A stretch of 18,519 nucleotides of DNA from Flavobacterium sp. (GCA_024642295.1 JAHEBK010000003.1:1-18519); one strand, 5' to 3'. Shown: positions 1-7,240, counted from the first letter of the stretch. Notes: a model not told the origin generated them from the letters alone. Translations and numbers: made by a program.

Positions 1-543
1 CACAACACCAATGATTGCTTCCTCAATTTTGGTTAAATATTTTTCAGGTAATTCCCCCTGAGACAAATATTGGTAAAATGCCAGAATATCAATGAAAAGT
101 AATGCGTTGGTTACAATATGTGAGAAATTTTTACTCACAATGTCAATATTGGTTTGTACCCGACTGTCAATGATTTTTTCTAGGTTGAAAGATGGAGATC
201 CATTTGGAAGGACTTTTTTCAATAAACTAAAACCTTGAGGGCTCATGATATTGTAAAAATCTAAAACTTTATTAATAAATTGATCTTGCGTTTTGTCTTG
301 ATAATGGAGTTTATACGTGGCGTGTAAATTGTTGAGTAAAGCGACTTTTGAAATTTCATTTTGAAGCCAGCCTTTGGTGTCAATAAGAGTGTCTGTTTCA
401 AAAGAAACAATATGACCGTATATAAAACCTGTTTTACGGACTTTATGGTAAAAAGCATCCAAATCAGTAGGTAAAACTGATTTTGATATTTTCTGTTTTA
501 AAAAATATTTGTCTATCCAACCAGGAGCCGAAGGGTTAATCAT
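1..543 (-). CDS. LETM1-related biofilm-associated-like protein, N-terminal part (runs off left edge)
   Basis: An open frame of 181 codons reads leftward from an ATG at 543 to the window edge without a stop, so only the N-terminal part is present. The protein begins MINPSAPGWIDKYF and is soluble-looking, with no signal peptide or membrane segment in the visible part. The opening (NPSAPGW.DKYF) and the following text resemble, from memory, the flavobacterial family named LETM1-related biofilm-associated protein; the LETM1-like part would lie in the missing C-terminal half, so this name is tentative. The start is supported by a TAGCTTTG promoter -7 element just upstream on the same strand (562-569), which would give a leader of about 12 bases. 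It is divergent from the glycosyltransferase pair. The biochemical function is not known to me. Confidence 0.6.
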   Translation of the reverse strand, partial: MINPSAPGWIDKYFLKQKISKSVLPTDLDAFYHKVRKTGFIYGHIVSFETDTLIDTKGWLQNEISKVALLNNLHATYKLHYQDKTQDQFINKVLDFYNIMSPQGFSLLKKVLPNGSPSFNLEKIIDSRVQTNIDIVSKNFSHIVTNALLFIDILAFYQYLSQGELPEKYLTKIEEAIIGVV

Positions 544-561
544 CTTTGAATATTGAAAGTA

Positions 562-569
562 CAAAGCTA
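562..569 (-). promoter_or_regulatory. Promoter -7 element (TAGCTTTG) of the left-edge gene
   Basis: On the minus strand this reads TAGCTTTG, an exact match to the Bacteroidota -7 consensus TAnnTTTG. It lies 18 bases upstream of the ATG at 543. No good TTG/TTTG -33 element is seen at the expected distance; only a TTTC (590-593) sits about 20 bases upstream. Confidence 0.5.
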
Positions 570-660
570 ATTCATTTTACCCTTTTTTTGAAAAGTTTAA
601 ATTAAATTTTGGTTATCCAAACTTATAATTTCAGTTTAACTACATTTTTGAATTAACTCG

Positions 661-668
661 TATATTTG
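661..668 (+). promoter_or_regulatory. Promoter -7 element (TATATTTG) of the glycosyltransferase pair
   Basis: TATATTTG matches TAnnTTTG exactly. Transcription would begin near 675, only about 8 bases before the ATG at 683. This supports 683 as the ancestral start of the glycosyltransferase rather than the downstream ATG at 737. The -33 element is weak (TTTAAC at 635-640, spacing 20). Confidence 0.5.
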
Positions 669-682
669 TAAAAATTTTTTTT

Positions 683-736
683 ATGATAATTTTACATGTT
701 TCTGGCGCAAACGGATGGGGAGGGAATTAACAACAG
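683..736 (+). other. Severed N-terminal codons of the GT4 glycosyltransferase, ending in an in-frame TAA
   Basis: The ATG at 683 reads MIILHVSGANGWGGN and meets TAA at 728-730. The same frame continues as QQMMDLIPDLNKLG into the downstream glycosyltransferase ORF. The N-terminal strand and GGxE loop typical of GT4 enzymes are therefore encoded here but cut off by a codon that should be Glu (GGNEQQ); one G-to-T change turns GAA into TAA. Translation could restart at the ATGATG at 737, seven bases after the stop. See the GT4 entry. Confidence 0.75.
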
Positions 737-1786
737 ATGATGGATTTAATACCAGACTTAAATAAATTAGGTGTTAAAAATTATGTTTTTGGTATTGGAA
801 ATTCACCGTTACACAAAGAGTGTGAAAATAACGAGGTTAGTTTTATTTCAGCTAAAAAAAGTAAGTTGAATAAATTCCAAAATTATATATATTTAAAAAC
901 AATTGTACGTGAAATTAAGCCTAATGTGATTCACCTTCATACAAGTGATTCCTTAACTGTTTATACTATTTCTGATATTTTATTTAGATTAAAAACAAAA
1001 GCAATTTTTTCAAAAAAAGGGATTGGTAACAGTAGTAGTTTACTAAGTAAATTTAAATACAATTATAAAAATATTAATAAAATAATTTGTGTTTCAAATG
1101 CTGTAAAAAAGTCATTCTCGGAGATAGTAAATGCAAAAAATCATGATAAGTTAATTGTTGTTTATGATGGGATTAATCTAGATAGAACAAATATCAAAAG
1201 AGATGAAGATATTAGAACATTGTTTAATGTTTCAGAGAATAAATTAATTATAGGTAATATTGCAAATCATGTAAAAGCCAAAGATTTACCAACCCTAATT
1301 AAGGCTGTTAATTACTTGGTAAATGAAGAAAATATAAAAAATGTTCATTTAATTCAAATAGGTGAATTTTCAATTAAAATAACAACTGAAATTGAAAAAT
1401 TAATTACAGAGTACAATCTCCAAAATTTTGTTACATTAGCAGGTTTTCAGTATCATGCCTTAGATTTTTTAAGTCAGTTTGATTTATTTGTTATGAGTTC
1501 TGAAAGAGAAGGTCTCCCTCTTACAATTTACGAGGCCTTTTTGAAAAAGACACCTGTAGTTAGTACTAAAGCTGGCGGTATTCCTGAAGCAATTACACAT
1601 GGTATTAATGGTTACTTATCTGAAGTCGGTGATCCTAAGGAGTTAGGAGAGAATATCCAAATGTTGTTAGGTGACACTAAAAAACGTGAAGAATTCATAA
1701 AGAGATCATATGATATTTTTTTTGATAAGTTTACATCTAAAATCAACGCAAAAAATACACTTGAGGTATATCAAAATATTAAATAA
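737..1786 (+). CDS. Glycosyltransferase family 4, N-terminally cut by an in-frame stop (possible pseudogene)
   Basis: This is a GT-B fold glycosyltransferase of family GT4, expected to transfer a sugar from a nucleotide donor during lipopolysaccharide or other surface-glycan synthesis in the cytoplasm. The C-terminal donor-binding half is clear: the E-x7-E motif is E258/E266 within SSEREGLPLTIYEAF, followed by PVVSTKAGGIPEAI. The 349 residues from 737 lack the first beta strand and the glycine-rich acceptor loop. Those lie in frame upstream (683-727), separated by a TAA at 728-730. The original protein would have been 367 residues, normal for GT4. The GT2 gene starts directly after the stop codon, so the two form an operon. 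Either translation restarts at 737 and gives a probably impaired enzyme, or this is a young pseudogene or a base-call error. Confidence 0.8.
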   Translation: MMDLIPDLNKLGVKNYVFGIGNSPLHKECENNEVSFISAKKSKLNKFQNYIYLKTIVREIKPNVIHLHTSDSLTVYTISDILFRLKTKAIFSKKGIGNSSSLLSKFKYNYKNINKIICVSNAVKKSFSEIVNAKNHDKLIVVYDGINLDRTNIKRDEDIRTLFNVSENKLIIGNIANHVKAKDLPTLIKAVNYLVNEENIKNVHLIQIGEFSIKITTEIEKLITEYNLQNFVTLAGFQYHALDFLSQFDLFVMSSEREGLPLTIYEAFLKKTPVVSTKAGGIPEAITHGINGYLSEVGDPKELGENIQMLLGDTKKREEFIKRSYDIFFDKFTSKINAKNTLEVYQNIK

Positions 1787-2575
1787 ATGAAAGCAGCATT
1801 ACTTGTTTCAACTTATAATTGGCCTGAATCCCTTGAGTTAGTATTGAAAAGTATTTTAGTACAGACTTTATTGCCAAATGAAATTCTTATTGCAGATGAT
1901 GGTTCGAATGAAAAAACAAAGTTGGTAATCGAAAAGTTTAGAAAAATTAGTTTAATTCCTATAAAGCATATTTGGCAAGAAGATATAGGATTTAGGAAAT
2001 CTAAAATTTTAAATAAAGCAATTGCCGCAACTTCCGTTGATTATATTATTCAGATAGATGGAGATTGTATCATTCATCCCAAATTTGTTGCTGACCACAT
2101 ACATTTTTCTGAGAAAGGAGTTTATTTATATGGTTCAAGAGTCAATATTTTACCCAAATTTGTTTCATCCGTTATTGAGAATAAAAAAATAAGGTTTAAT
2201 TTTTTCTCCAAAGAAATTAAAAACAAAACAAGAAGTTTGTATTTTCCTTTATTGTCTCAGCTTTATAAGCCGTATTATGGGATTTCTGAAAAATTTAGAG
2301 GATGTAATGTGTCTTTTTGGAGGGATGATTTAATAGCGATTAATGGCTATAATGAAGATTTTGAAGGTTGGGGAAGAGAAGATTCTGATTTAGCTATTCG
2401 TTTAGGGAATAATGGTATTAAGGCTAAAAGAATTCGATATGCGGGGATTATTTACCACATTTATCATAAAGTTAATTCAAAAGAAAATTTGGAATTAAAT
2501 AATAAAATGCAAAATGAGACTGTTTTAAATAAGATTATTAAAGTAGCTAATGGAATTGATCAATACATAAAATAA
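1787..2575 (+). CDS. Glycosyltransferase family 2 with galactosyltransferase-type C-terminal domain
   Basis: A 262-residue GT-A fold glycosyltransferase, expected to add a sugar to a surface glycan such as the lipopolysaccharide core. The N-terminus MKAALLVSTYNWPESL and IADDGS (about 35-40) are the usual GT2 nucleotide-binding start. The metal-binding DxD is D91-G-D93. GWGREDSDLAIRL (194-206) is the signature of the Glyco_transf_7C domain found in galactosyltransferases and chondroitin-type polymerases, and it supplies the acidic catalytic region. There are no membrane segments. The ATG at 1787 abuts the TAA of the GT4 gene (1784-1786), so translation is probably coupled. The gene ends in a perfect 13-bp hairpin that overlaps its own stop codon. 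The sugar and acceptor cannot be told from sequence. Confidence 0.9.
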   Translation: MKAALLVSTYNWPESLELVLKSILVQTLLPNEILIADDGSNEKTKLVIEKFRKISLIPIKHIWQEDIGFRKSKILNKAIAATSVDYIIQIDGDCIIHPKFVADHIHFSEKGVYLYGSRVNILPKFVSSVIENKKIRFNFFSKEIKNKTRSLYFPLLSQLYKPYYGISEKFRGCNVSFWRDDLIAINGYNEDFEGWGREDSDLAIRLGNNGIKAKRIRYAGIIYHIYHKVNSKENLELNNKMQNETVLNKIIKVANGIDQYIK

Positions 2576-2613
2576 TGTGGTTAAAGCTTCAAACTTTAAC
2601 CACATTGTTTTTA
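2574..2613. terminator. Bidirectional intrinsic terminator after the GT2 gene
   Basis: A perfect 13-bp stem (2574-2586 pairing with 2594-2606) with a 7-base loop is followed by GTTTTTA. It overlaps the last two bases of the GT2 stop codon. It lies between convergent genes, so it can also serve the outer-membrane gene on the minus strand. Confidence 0.85.
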
Positions 2614-2624
2614 TATAAATTTAA

Positions 2625-3140
2625 TTACAGTTTAAAACCGTAAGCCAGTCTTAAAGCTATTTGATTGGTATCATATTCAGTATAACCTTCATAACGAACA
2701 CTTACATCAATATATTTTGATGCATATCCTATTCCAGGTGCAAAAAGATAAGTGTGTTGATTTACACCATTGGTTACTGCAAAAGCACCACCAACTTCAC
2801 CTAAAACGTAAAATTGATCTTCCCATACAAATGCTTTGAAACCTGCTTTTACTGGAATAATTCCGAGGTCTTTTCGGTCATTGCTAATGAATAGATTCGT
2901 AAAACCTGTCGTTAAGATTAAGGATGTTTTTTTAGATAAATCGTATTGTAATCTTGCATCTGCACCTAGTGCATAGTTGTAAACATCTTCATCTGTTGGT
3001 ACTCCTGCATTGATACCAAAACCTAAACGAAATCCTTGGTCGTAATTTGGTTCTTCTGTTTTTTGTGCATTTACATGATTAGCCAATAGTAGTGAAATTG
3101 CTACAATGAATGTCATCTGGATGTTTCTTGTACTTTTCAT
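2625..3140 (-). CDS. Small outer-membrane beta-barrel protein
   Basis: A 171-residue secreted protein. Residues 1-25 form a Sec signal peptide ending ANHVNA, cleaved before QKTEEP. The mature part alternates hydrophobic and polar residues in short strands separated by turns (for example ALGADARLQYDLS, TSLILTTGFTNLFIS, YIDVSVRYEGYTE, QIALRLAYGFKL). It closes with an aromatic-rich strand, as expected of an eight-stranded OmpA/OmpX-like barrel in the outer membrane. No enzymatic or binding motif is visible, and the role is unknown. It is transcribed alone, convergent with the glycosyltransferases and divergent from the MATE gene, from a TACATTTG element 62 bases upstream. Confidence 0.85.
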   Translation of the reverse strand: MKSTRNIQMTFIVAISLLLANHVNAQKTEEPNYDQGFRLGFGINAGVPTDEDVYNYALGADARLQYDLSKKTSLILTTGFTNLFISNDRKDLGIIPVKAGFKAFVWEDQFYVLGEVGGAFAVTNGVNQHTYLFAPGIGYASKYIDVSVRYEGYTEYDTNQIALRLAYGFKL

Positions 3141-3201
3141 AGTTGAGGTCTTTTTTATTATTATTTCTTTTTTTGTTTCAATGCTTAAAAATGCATATGG
3201 A

Positions 3202-3209
3202 CAAATGTA
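3202..3209 (-). promoter_or_regulatory. Promoter -7 element (TACATTTG) of the outer-membrane barrel gene
   Basis: The minus strand reads TACATTTG, matching TAnnTTTG. It would give a 5' leader of about 55 bases. No convincing -33 element is seen at about 19 bases upstream. Confidence 0.4.
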
Positions 3210-3331
3210 TTACCAATGGATTAGTCCAGTGTTATATAATTTTTTGGTTATTTTACAGAATTTTTATTTGTAATAGGTAAATAATGATTTTATAAAAGAT
3301 AAAAGTTGAAATGAATTTCAAACCATCTGCT

Positions 3332-3339
3332 TACCTTTG
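3332..3339 (+). promoter_or_regulatory. Promoter -7 element (TACCTTTG) of the MATE gene
   Basis: TACCTTTG followed by CAAAC is an exact TAnnTTTG element. A TTG at 3306-3308 lies 23 bases upstream, a little farther than the usual spacing of about 19. The last three bases (3337-3339) are the TTG that would otherwise be taken as the start codon of the transporter, so the coding start must lie downstream. Confidence 0.6.
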
Positions 3340-3366
3340 CAAACTCAAAAAATACACATACCTAAA

Positions 3367-4740
3367 TTGAATTTCAATATTTATATCAAAGAGTTCTCCT
3401 ATAATTTTAAATTGGCTTATCCTATCATTTTGGGAATGTTAGGACATACTATTGTTGGGATAATTGATAATGTTATGGTGGGACGTATTGGTCCTACAGA
3501 ATTAGCTGCTGCTTCCTTAGCGAATAGCTTAGTATTTGTTGCTATGTCTTTGGGGATTGGTTTTTCTACCGCTATCACGCCAATGGCTGCTGCAGCGGAT
3601 GGGAAAAAAGATATTGAGGAAGGGAGGACGGTTTTTCATCATGGGCTCTATTTGTGTACCATTCTTGGATTTATACTTTTTGGGCTGATTTTGTTGTTTA
3701 AGCCATTGTTGGAATTAATGGGACAGCCCGAAAATGTGATTACATTAGCAAAACCATTTTTGGATGTGATTGCCTTTTCATTAGTGCCGTTAATCATTTT
3801 TCAAGGTTACAAGCAATTTGCTGACGGAATGAGTGAAACAAAGTATTCCATGTGGGCTACTATTTTTGGGAATATTGTCAATGTTTTTTTGAATTATGTT
3901 TTGATTTATGGTGTTTTAGGGTTTCCTGAATTAGGCTTTATGGGTGCTGCTATAGGTACCTTGGTTTCTCGTTTTATGATGTTGGGTTATCTACATTATA
4001 AGATGAAACGTAATGCGGTCTTTTATCCCTTTTTTGAAGGATTTGCTGTTCGTAAAATAAAGAGGGTTGTCAATATTGCTATTGTGAAATTGGGTGCGCC
4101 ATCGGCTATGCAAATGTTTTTCGAAGTAGCTTTGTTTACTGGTGCAGTCTGGCTTTCGGGTCGATTAGGAGTTGTTCATCAGGCAGCTAACCAAATTGCA
4201 TTAAGTTTGTCCTCTTTTACTTTTATGTTTGGGATGGGGTTTGGTGTGGCAGCAACTATTAGGGTAGGAAATCAAAATGGTTTAGGAGATTATAAAAAGT
4301 TGCGGGTAGTAGCCTTGTCAATTTTCTTATTGGTAATTTTTCTTCAAGTAATTTTTGCTAGTTTCTTTGTGTTGGCTCATACTATTTTACCAACATGGTT
4401 TATCGATACCACTAACATAGCTGATATGACACAAAATATGGAAGTAATAAAAATAGCTTCCAATTTATTATTGGTAGCAGCAGTTTTTCAAATATCAGAT
4501 GGTATTCAAGTAGTAATGCTAGGCGCACTAAGAGGGATGCAAGATGTTAAAATTCCGATGTACATCACTTTTGTGGCTTATTGGATGGTTGGGTTCCCTA
4601 TATGTATCTGGTTGGGGTTGTACACACAATTAAAGGCAATAGGGATTTGGATTGGACTTTTAGCAGGTTTGTCGGCTGCAGCTTTATTTTTGTATCTTCG
4701 CTTTACTTATTTGACTAAAAAACGCATTAAAAATATGTAG
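3367..4740 (+). CDS. MATE family multidrug/toxin efflux transporter
   Basis: A polytopic inner-membrane protein with about twelve hydrophobic segments, expected to export cationic drugs or metabolites in exchange for Na+ or H+. The opening after the short N-terminus, KLAYPIILGMLGHTIVGIIDNVMVGRIGPTELAAASLANS, is the MATE hallmark; the first repeat also carries GIGFSTAITPMAAAADG and the second QAANQIALSLSSFTFMFGMGFGVAATIRVGNQNG. From TTG at 3367 it has 457 residues, typical of the family. A longer reading from TTG at 3337 is possible on paper, but that TTG is part of a TACCTTTG promoter element, so its transcript would begin after it. Neither start has a ribosome-binding site, which is common in this phylum. 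The SPFH gene follows after 35 bases and is probably co-transcribed. The substrate is unknown. Confidence 0.93.
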   Translation: MNFNIYIKEFSYNFKLAYPIILGMLGHTIVGIIDNVMVGRIGPTELAAASLANSLVFVAMSLGIGFSTAITPMAAAADGKKDIEEGRTVFHHGLYLCTILGFILFGLILLFKPLLELMGQPENVITLAKPFLDVIAFSLVPLIIFQGYKQFADGMSETKYSMWATIFGNIVNVFLNYVLIYGVLGFPELGFMGAAIGTLVSRFMMLGYLHYKMKRNAVFYPFFEGFAVRKIKRVVNIAIVKLGAPSAMQMFFEVALFTGAVWLSGRLGVVHQAANQIALSLSSFTFMFGMGFGVAATIRVGNQNGLGDYKKLRVVALSIFLLVIFLQVIFASFFVLAHTILPTWFIDTTNIADMTQNMEVIKIASNLLLVAAVFQISDGIQVVMLGALRGMQDVKIPMYITFVAYWMVGFPICIWLGLYTQLKAIGIWIGLLAGLSAAALFLYLRFTYLTKKRIKNM

Positions 4741-4775
4741 TTGATTTAGTTTTTTAACGACTTAATAAATTAAAA

Positions 4776-5684
4776 ATGATTGTATTTATCTTTCTTGGAA
4801 TAATATTATTGGTGATTAGTTATACCTCTAAAGCTAATTACAGTCCTCTAACAAAATTTTCTAATCTCTTTAGAATAATTGGTTTTTTATTGGTGATGAT
4901 TGGTGTTTTCTCAACGGCATTTAAACAGATTGACGCAGGTAAAGTTGGGGTGAAATCATTATATGGAAATGTAGAGCCAGGAATTTTAGAAAGTGGTTTG
5001 CATGTTATTAATCCGCTATTGGATGTGACTGTATTTGATATTCAAACTCAAAATTATACCATGTCTGCGGAGCATGGAGAGGGTGCCCAACAAGGGGATG
5101 ATGCAATCCGAGTTTTGTCGAATGACGGACTAGAAGTAGTGATTGATTTAACGGTTTTGTATCGTGTATTGTCTACTGAAGCACCTAGGATTTTTAAGGA
5201 AATAGGAGTTAATTATACCGATAAAATTGTTCGTCCTGTTACAAGAACTCGTATTCGTGACAATGCTGTTTATTATGATGCAGTGGCTTTATATTCTACC
5301 AAAAGAAATGAATTCCAAGAGCGTATTTTTAAAAGCATTGAGTCTGATTTTAAAACTCGCGGACTAATATTGGAGCAATTGTTAATTCGAAATATCAACT
5401 TACCAGCATCGGTTAAGACGACAATTGAAAGTAAGATTAATGCAGAACAAGATGCGCAAAAAATGCAGTTTGTATTGCAGAAAGAAAAGCAAGAAGCGGA
5501 ACGTAAAAGAGTAGAGGCACAAGGAATTGCAGATTATCAAAGGATTATTTCATTAGGTCTAACAGATAAGCAATTGCAGTACGAATTTATAAAAGCACAA
5601 AAAGAATTAGCGGCATCGCCTAATACCAAAATTATTTTTATGGGAAAAGGAAATGGTGCTCCAATAATTCTTTCAGATAAATAA
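4776..5684 (+). CDS. SPFH/prohibitin-family membrane protein
   Basis: A 302-residue protein with two N-terminal hydrophobic segments (about 1-19 and 33-50), then an SPFH/band-7 domain (about 51-220) starting FKQIDAGKVGVKSLYGNVEPGILESGLHVINPL. Next comes a charged, coiled-coil-like helix rich in Gln, Glu and Lys (QKEKQEAERKRVEAQGIADY) and a short tail. This is the prohibitin layout. Family members form large ring assemblies in the inner membrane and modulate membrane proteases such as FtsH; that role is inferred from the family. It begins 35 bases after the MATE stop and is likely in the same transcript. No motif is missing and the length is normal. Confidence 0.92.
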   Translation: MIVFIFLGIILLVISYTSKANYSPLTKFSNLFRIIGFLLVMIGVFSTAFKQIDAGKVGVKSLYGNVEPGILESGLHVINPLLDVTVFDIQTQNYTMSAEHGEGAQQGDDAIRVLSNDGLEVVIDLTVLYRVLSTEAPRIFKEIGVNYTDKIVRPVTRTRIRDNAVYYDAVALYSTKRNEFQERIFKSIESDFKTRGLILEQLLIRNINLPASVKTTIESKINAEQDAQKMQFVLQKEKQEAERKRVEAQGIADYQRIISLGLTDKQLQYEFIKAQKELAASPNTKIIFMGKGNGAPIILSDK

Positions 5685-5701
5685 AAATTAATAAACTCTG
5701 C

Positions 5702-5709
5702 GAACTTTG
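5702..5709 (+). promoter_or_regulatory. Weak promoter-like element (GAACTTTG) before the small acidic gene
   Basis: GAACTTTG differs from TAnnTTTG only in the first base and is followed by CAG. It would start transcription about 11 bases before the ATG at 5727, so the small gene may have its own promoter in addition to read-through from the SPFH gene. Confidence 0.25.
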
Positions 5710-5726
5710 CAGTTAAACAAACAAAA

Positions 5727-5957
5727 ATGGAATTACCAAAATTTTTACTAGGTGACAATACTGATTGTCCAGAAGATATTTTTATCATTCACTTAGATTA
5801 CCCAAGATTTATCATCAATTTAAAAGATGATGAGGTAGAGTTTATGGAAGAAGCAGAAGATCTTGACGAATCTGAACTTAATGCTGAAATGGAAGGCTTA
5901 ATTGAAGCAGCAAACTCTTTTTATGATCGTGAAATGGAACGTTACGAAAACGAATAA
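5727..5957 (+). CDS. Small acidic cytoplasmic protein of unknown function
   Basis: A 76-residue protein beginning MELPKFLLGDNTDCPEDIFIIH. It is strongly acidic: the middle segment (about 35-57) is dominated by Glu and Asp, and the C-terminal helix ends YDREMERYENE. It has no signal peptide, membrane segment or recognised domain. From memory, similar short acidic proteins are conserved as hypothetical proteins in Flavobacteriaceae. The gene follows the SPFH gene by 42 bases and is closed by a strong bidirectional terminator, so it is a genuine last gene of the transcript rather than a chance ORF. The start ATG is the first in frame, with no Shine-Dalgarno. I do not recognise a function. Confidence 0.75.
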   Translation: MELPKFLLGDNTDCPEDIFIIHLDYPRFIINLKDDEVEFMEEAEDLDESELNAEMEGLIEAANSFYDREMERYENE

Positions 5958-5983
5958 ATAAAAATAGATTTTAATAAAAAAAG

Positions 5984-6022
5984 AAAAGCACAAGTCTTAA
6001 ATTAAGAGCTTGTGCTTTTTTT
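5984..6022. terminator. Bidirectional intrinsic terminator between the acidic-protein gene and the TlpA-like gene
   Basis: AAAAGCACAAG (5984-5994) pairs perfectly with CTTGTGCTTTT (6009-6019), and TCTTAA/TTAAGA extends the palindrome inside. A run of seven T follows on the plus strand, and a T-rich run also follows on the minus strand. It sits between convergent genes and can end both. Confidence 0.88.
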
Positions 6023-6040
6023 GTATATCTTAATAGCGTA

Positions 6041-7201
6041 TTATTTCGCTAAAAGTTCAATGATTTTTTTTCTAAGAGCGTCACCTCTTAAATCTTTTGC
6101 AACTATATTTCCTGAAGCATCAAGTATAAAAGTAGCTGGTATTGCTTCAACTCCGTATTGCTTTGCAATTGGCTCGTCCCAGAATTTCAAGTTAGAAACC
6201 TGAGTCCAAGTCAACTTATCCTTTGCAATGGCTTCTTTCCATTTGTCTTTGTCTTTATCTAAAGACACGCCTATAATGTTTAAACCTTTTGCATGTAGTT
6301 CGTTATAAATAGCAACTACATTAGGATTTTCTTTTCTACATGGTCCACACCATGAAGCCCAAAAGTCAACAACAGTAACTTTTCCTAAACTTTCTTTTAG
6401 AGAAACTACTTTTCCTTCAGGATTTGGAGCTGAAAAATCTGATCTTCAGTTAGTCGCTCCTGGAGTTGGAGGAGGTGTTGCTCCTACGGCAGGGTTTTTC
6501 ATTTCACCAAGTTTGGTTTTGATCGCTTTCCCTGGTTTTGTGTTTTTCAATGACTCTTCAAATCCGTTATAGATTGATTCTGCTTTTTTAATATCAGCAC
6601 TTGGGTCATTCAACATTCCTTGGATAATTAAAGCGCTGATTAATGCTTTTGGGTGTGTTTCAGCATATCCAATATATTTTGTTTTTGAAGCATTTCCAAC
6701 TTCTTCTTGAATTTTAGAAAACTCTTGCATCAAACTATTGATTACAGCTGTATCTTTTGTTTGTTGTGCTGTATTCATTGCTTGCATATTTTTGGTTTGG
6801 AAATCCATTAATTTCTTTTGGATAACTTTAATTTCCTCGTTGAATTTAACGTATTCATCATTGTTGTAAGTTCCAGATACTTTCGATTTTTGAATACTAT
6901 CTTTATCAACATTGATTTCAATATCACCATTTTCTAGGATAAATGGAACTTTACCTTGAATTCCTTCAATTTGTAAAGTGTGGAAAGAAGGCTCTAATGC
7001 TTTTCCTTCAAAAACGAATTTTCCATTTTCAATTTTAACAGTATCAATTGATTTTAATCCCATTCCACTTTCATCTTGTGTTTCAAGGATAATTGTTTTT
7101 CCGTCCTCAAGACCTTTAATAGTTCCTGAAATTTTGTACTTGTCTTTAGCACATGACATTAATAAAAGAGAAGCAGAAAGTAAAAAAAATATTTTTTTCA
7201 T
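6041..7201 (-). pseudogene. DUF4369-thioredoxin (TlpA-like) lipoprotein gene interrupted by in-frame TGA
   Basis: Read leftward from the ATG at 7201, a single frame of 386 codons (with stop) encodes a lipoprotein signal, a DUF4369 domain, a helical linker and a thioredoxin domain, the layout of flavobacterial TlpA-family disulfide reductases. Codon 252 (6446-6448) is TGA. After it the same frame resumes DFSAPNPEGK, then WASWCGPC with active-site C285 and C288 (6338-6349), GVSLDKDKDKWKEA, and EAIPATFIL with the cis-Pro loop. The usual segment before DF (roughly IGxKAP) is missing: only three codons (TGA AGA TCA) link ATN to DFSAP, where relatives have about eight. This suggests a net deletion of about 15 bases that created the stop. 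There is no ATG, GTG or TTG in frame between the stop and codon 312, beyond the CGPC motif, so the redox domain would not be made without read-through. Confidence 0.8.
6446..7201 (-). CDS. Translatable N-terminal fragment: DUF4369 lipoprotein
   Basis: This is the part of the broken TlpA-like gene that can still be translated, 251 residues. MKKIFFLLSASLLLMSC is a lipoprotein signal peptide with the lipidated cysteine at position 17. The DUF4369 beta-rich domain follows (about 22-110, beginning KYKISGTIKGLEDGKTIIL), then a helical region with many Gln and Lys. The tail is proline-rich and low in complexity (PAVGATPPPTPGATN) and normally joins the thioredoxin domain. A TACTTTTG promoter element lies 32 bases upstream. 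If made, the product would be a membrane-anchored protein without the CGPC redox centre. Confidence 0.7.
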   Translation of the reverse strand: MKKIFFLLSASLLLMSCAKDKYKISGTIKGLEDGKTIILETQDESGMGLKSIDTVKIENGKFVFEGKALEPSFHTLQIEGIQGKVPFILENGDIEINVDKDSIQKSKVSGTYNNDEYVKFNEEIKVIQKKLMDFQTKNMQAMNTAQQTKDTAVINSLMQEFSKIQEEVGNASKTKYIGYAETHPKALISALIIQGMLNDPSADIKKAESIYNGFEESLKNTKPGKAIKTKLGEMKNPAVGATPPPTPGATN

Positions 7202-7232
7202 TACAGTTAAATTAGTTATTGTGTTAAGCGAA

Positions 7233-7240
7233 CAAAAGTA
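7233..7240 (-). promoter_or_regulatory. Promoter -7 element (TACTTTTG) of the DUF4369-TlpA gene
   Basis: The minus strand reads TACTTTTG, matching TAnnTTTG, and implies a leader of about 25 bases before the ATG at 7201. No clear -33 element is seen. An intact promoter suggests the gene was functional until recently. Confidence 0.45.

Noticed and set aside
261..458. 65-residue minus-strand ORF inside the left-edge gene
   Set aside because: It overlaps the left-edge gene in a different frame, with low-complexity Lys/Leu/Thr-rich content and no domain. The long frame starting at 543 has the coding character.
5537..5788. 83-residue minus-strand ORF across the SPFH and acidic-protein genes
   Set aside because: It is antisense to two well-supported genes, lacks any recognisable feature, and would span an apparent promoter region.
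6446..6448. TGA as a selenocysteine or reassigned codon in a thioredoxin-family gene
   Set aside because: The TGA lies in the linker, well before the CGPC motif, where no redox residue is expected, and conserved linker residues are missing beside it. I see no convincing SECIS-like hairpin directly after it, and stop codons are used normally elsewhere in the window.
6041..7201. Frameshift between the DUF4369 and thioredoxin halves
   Set aside because: Both halves are in exactly the same frame (positions differ by multiples of three), so the lesion is an in-frame stop with a net in-frame length change rather than a simple frameshift.
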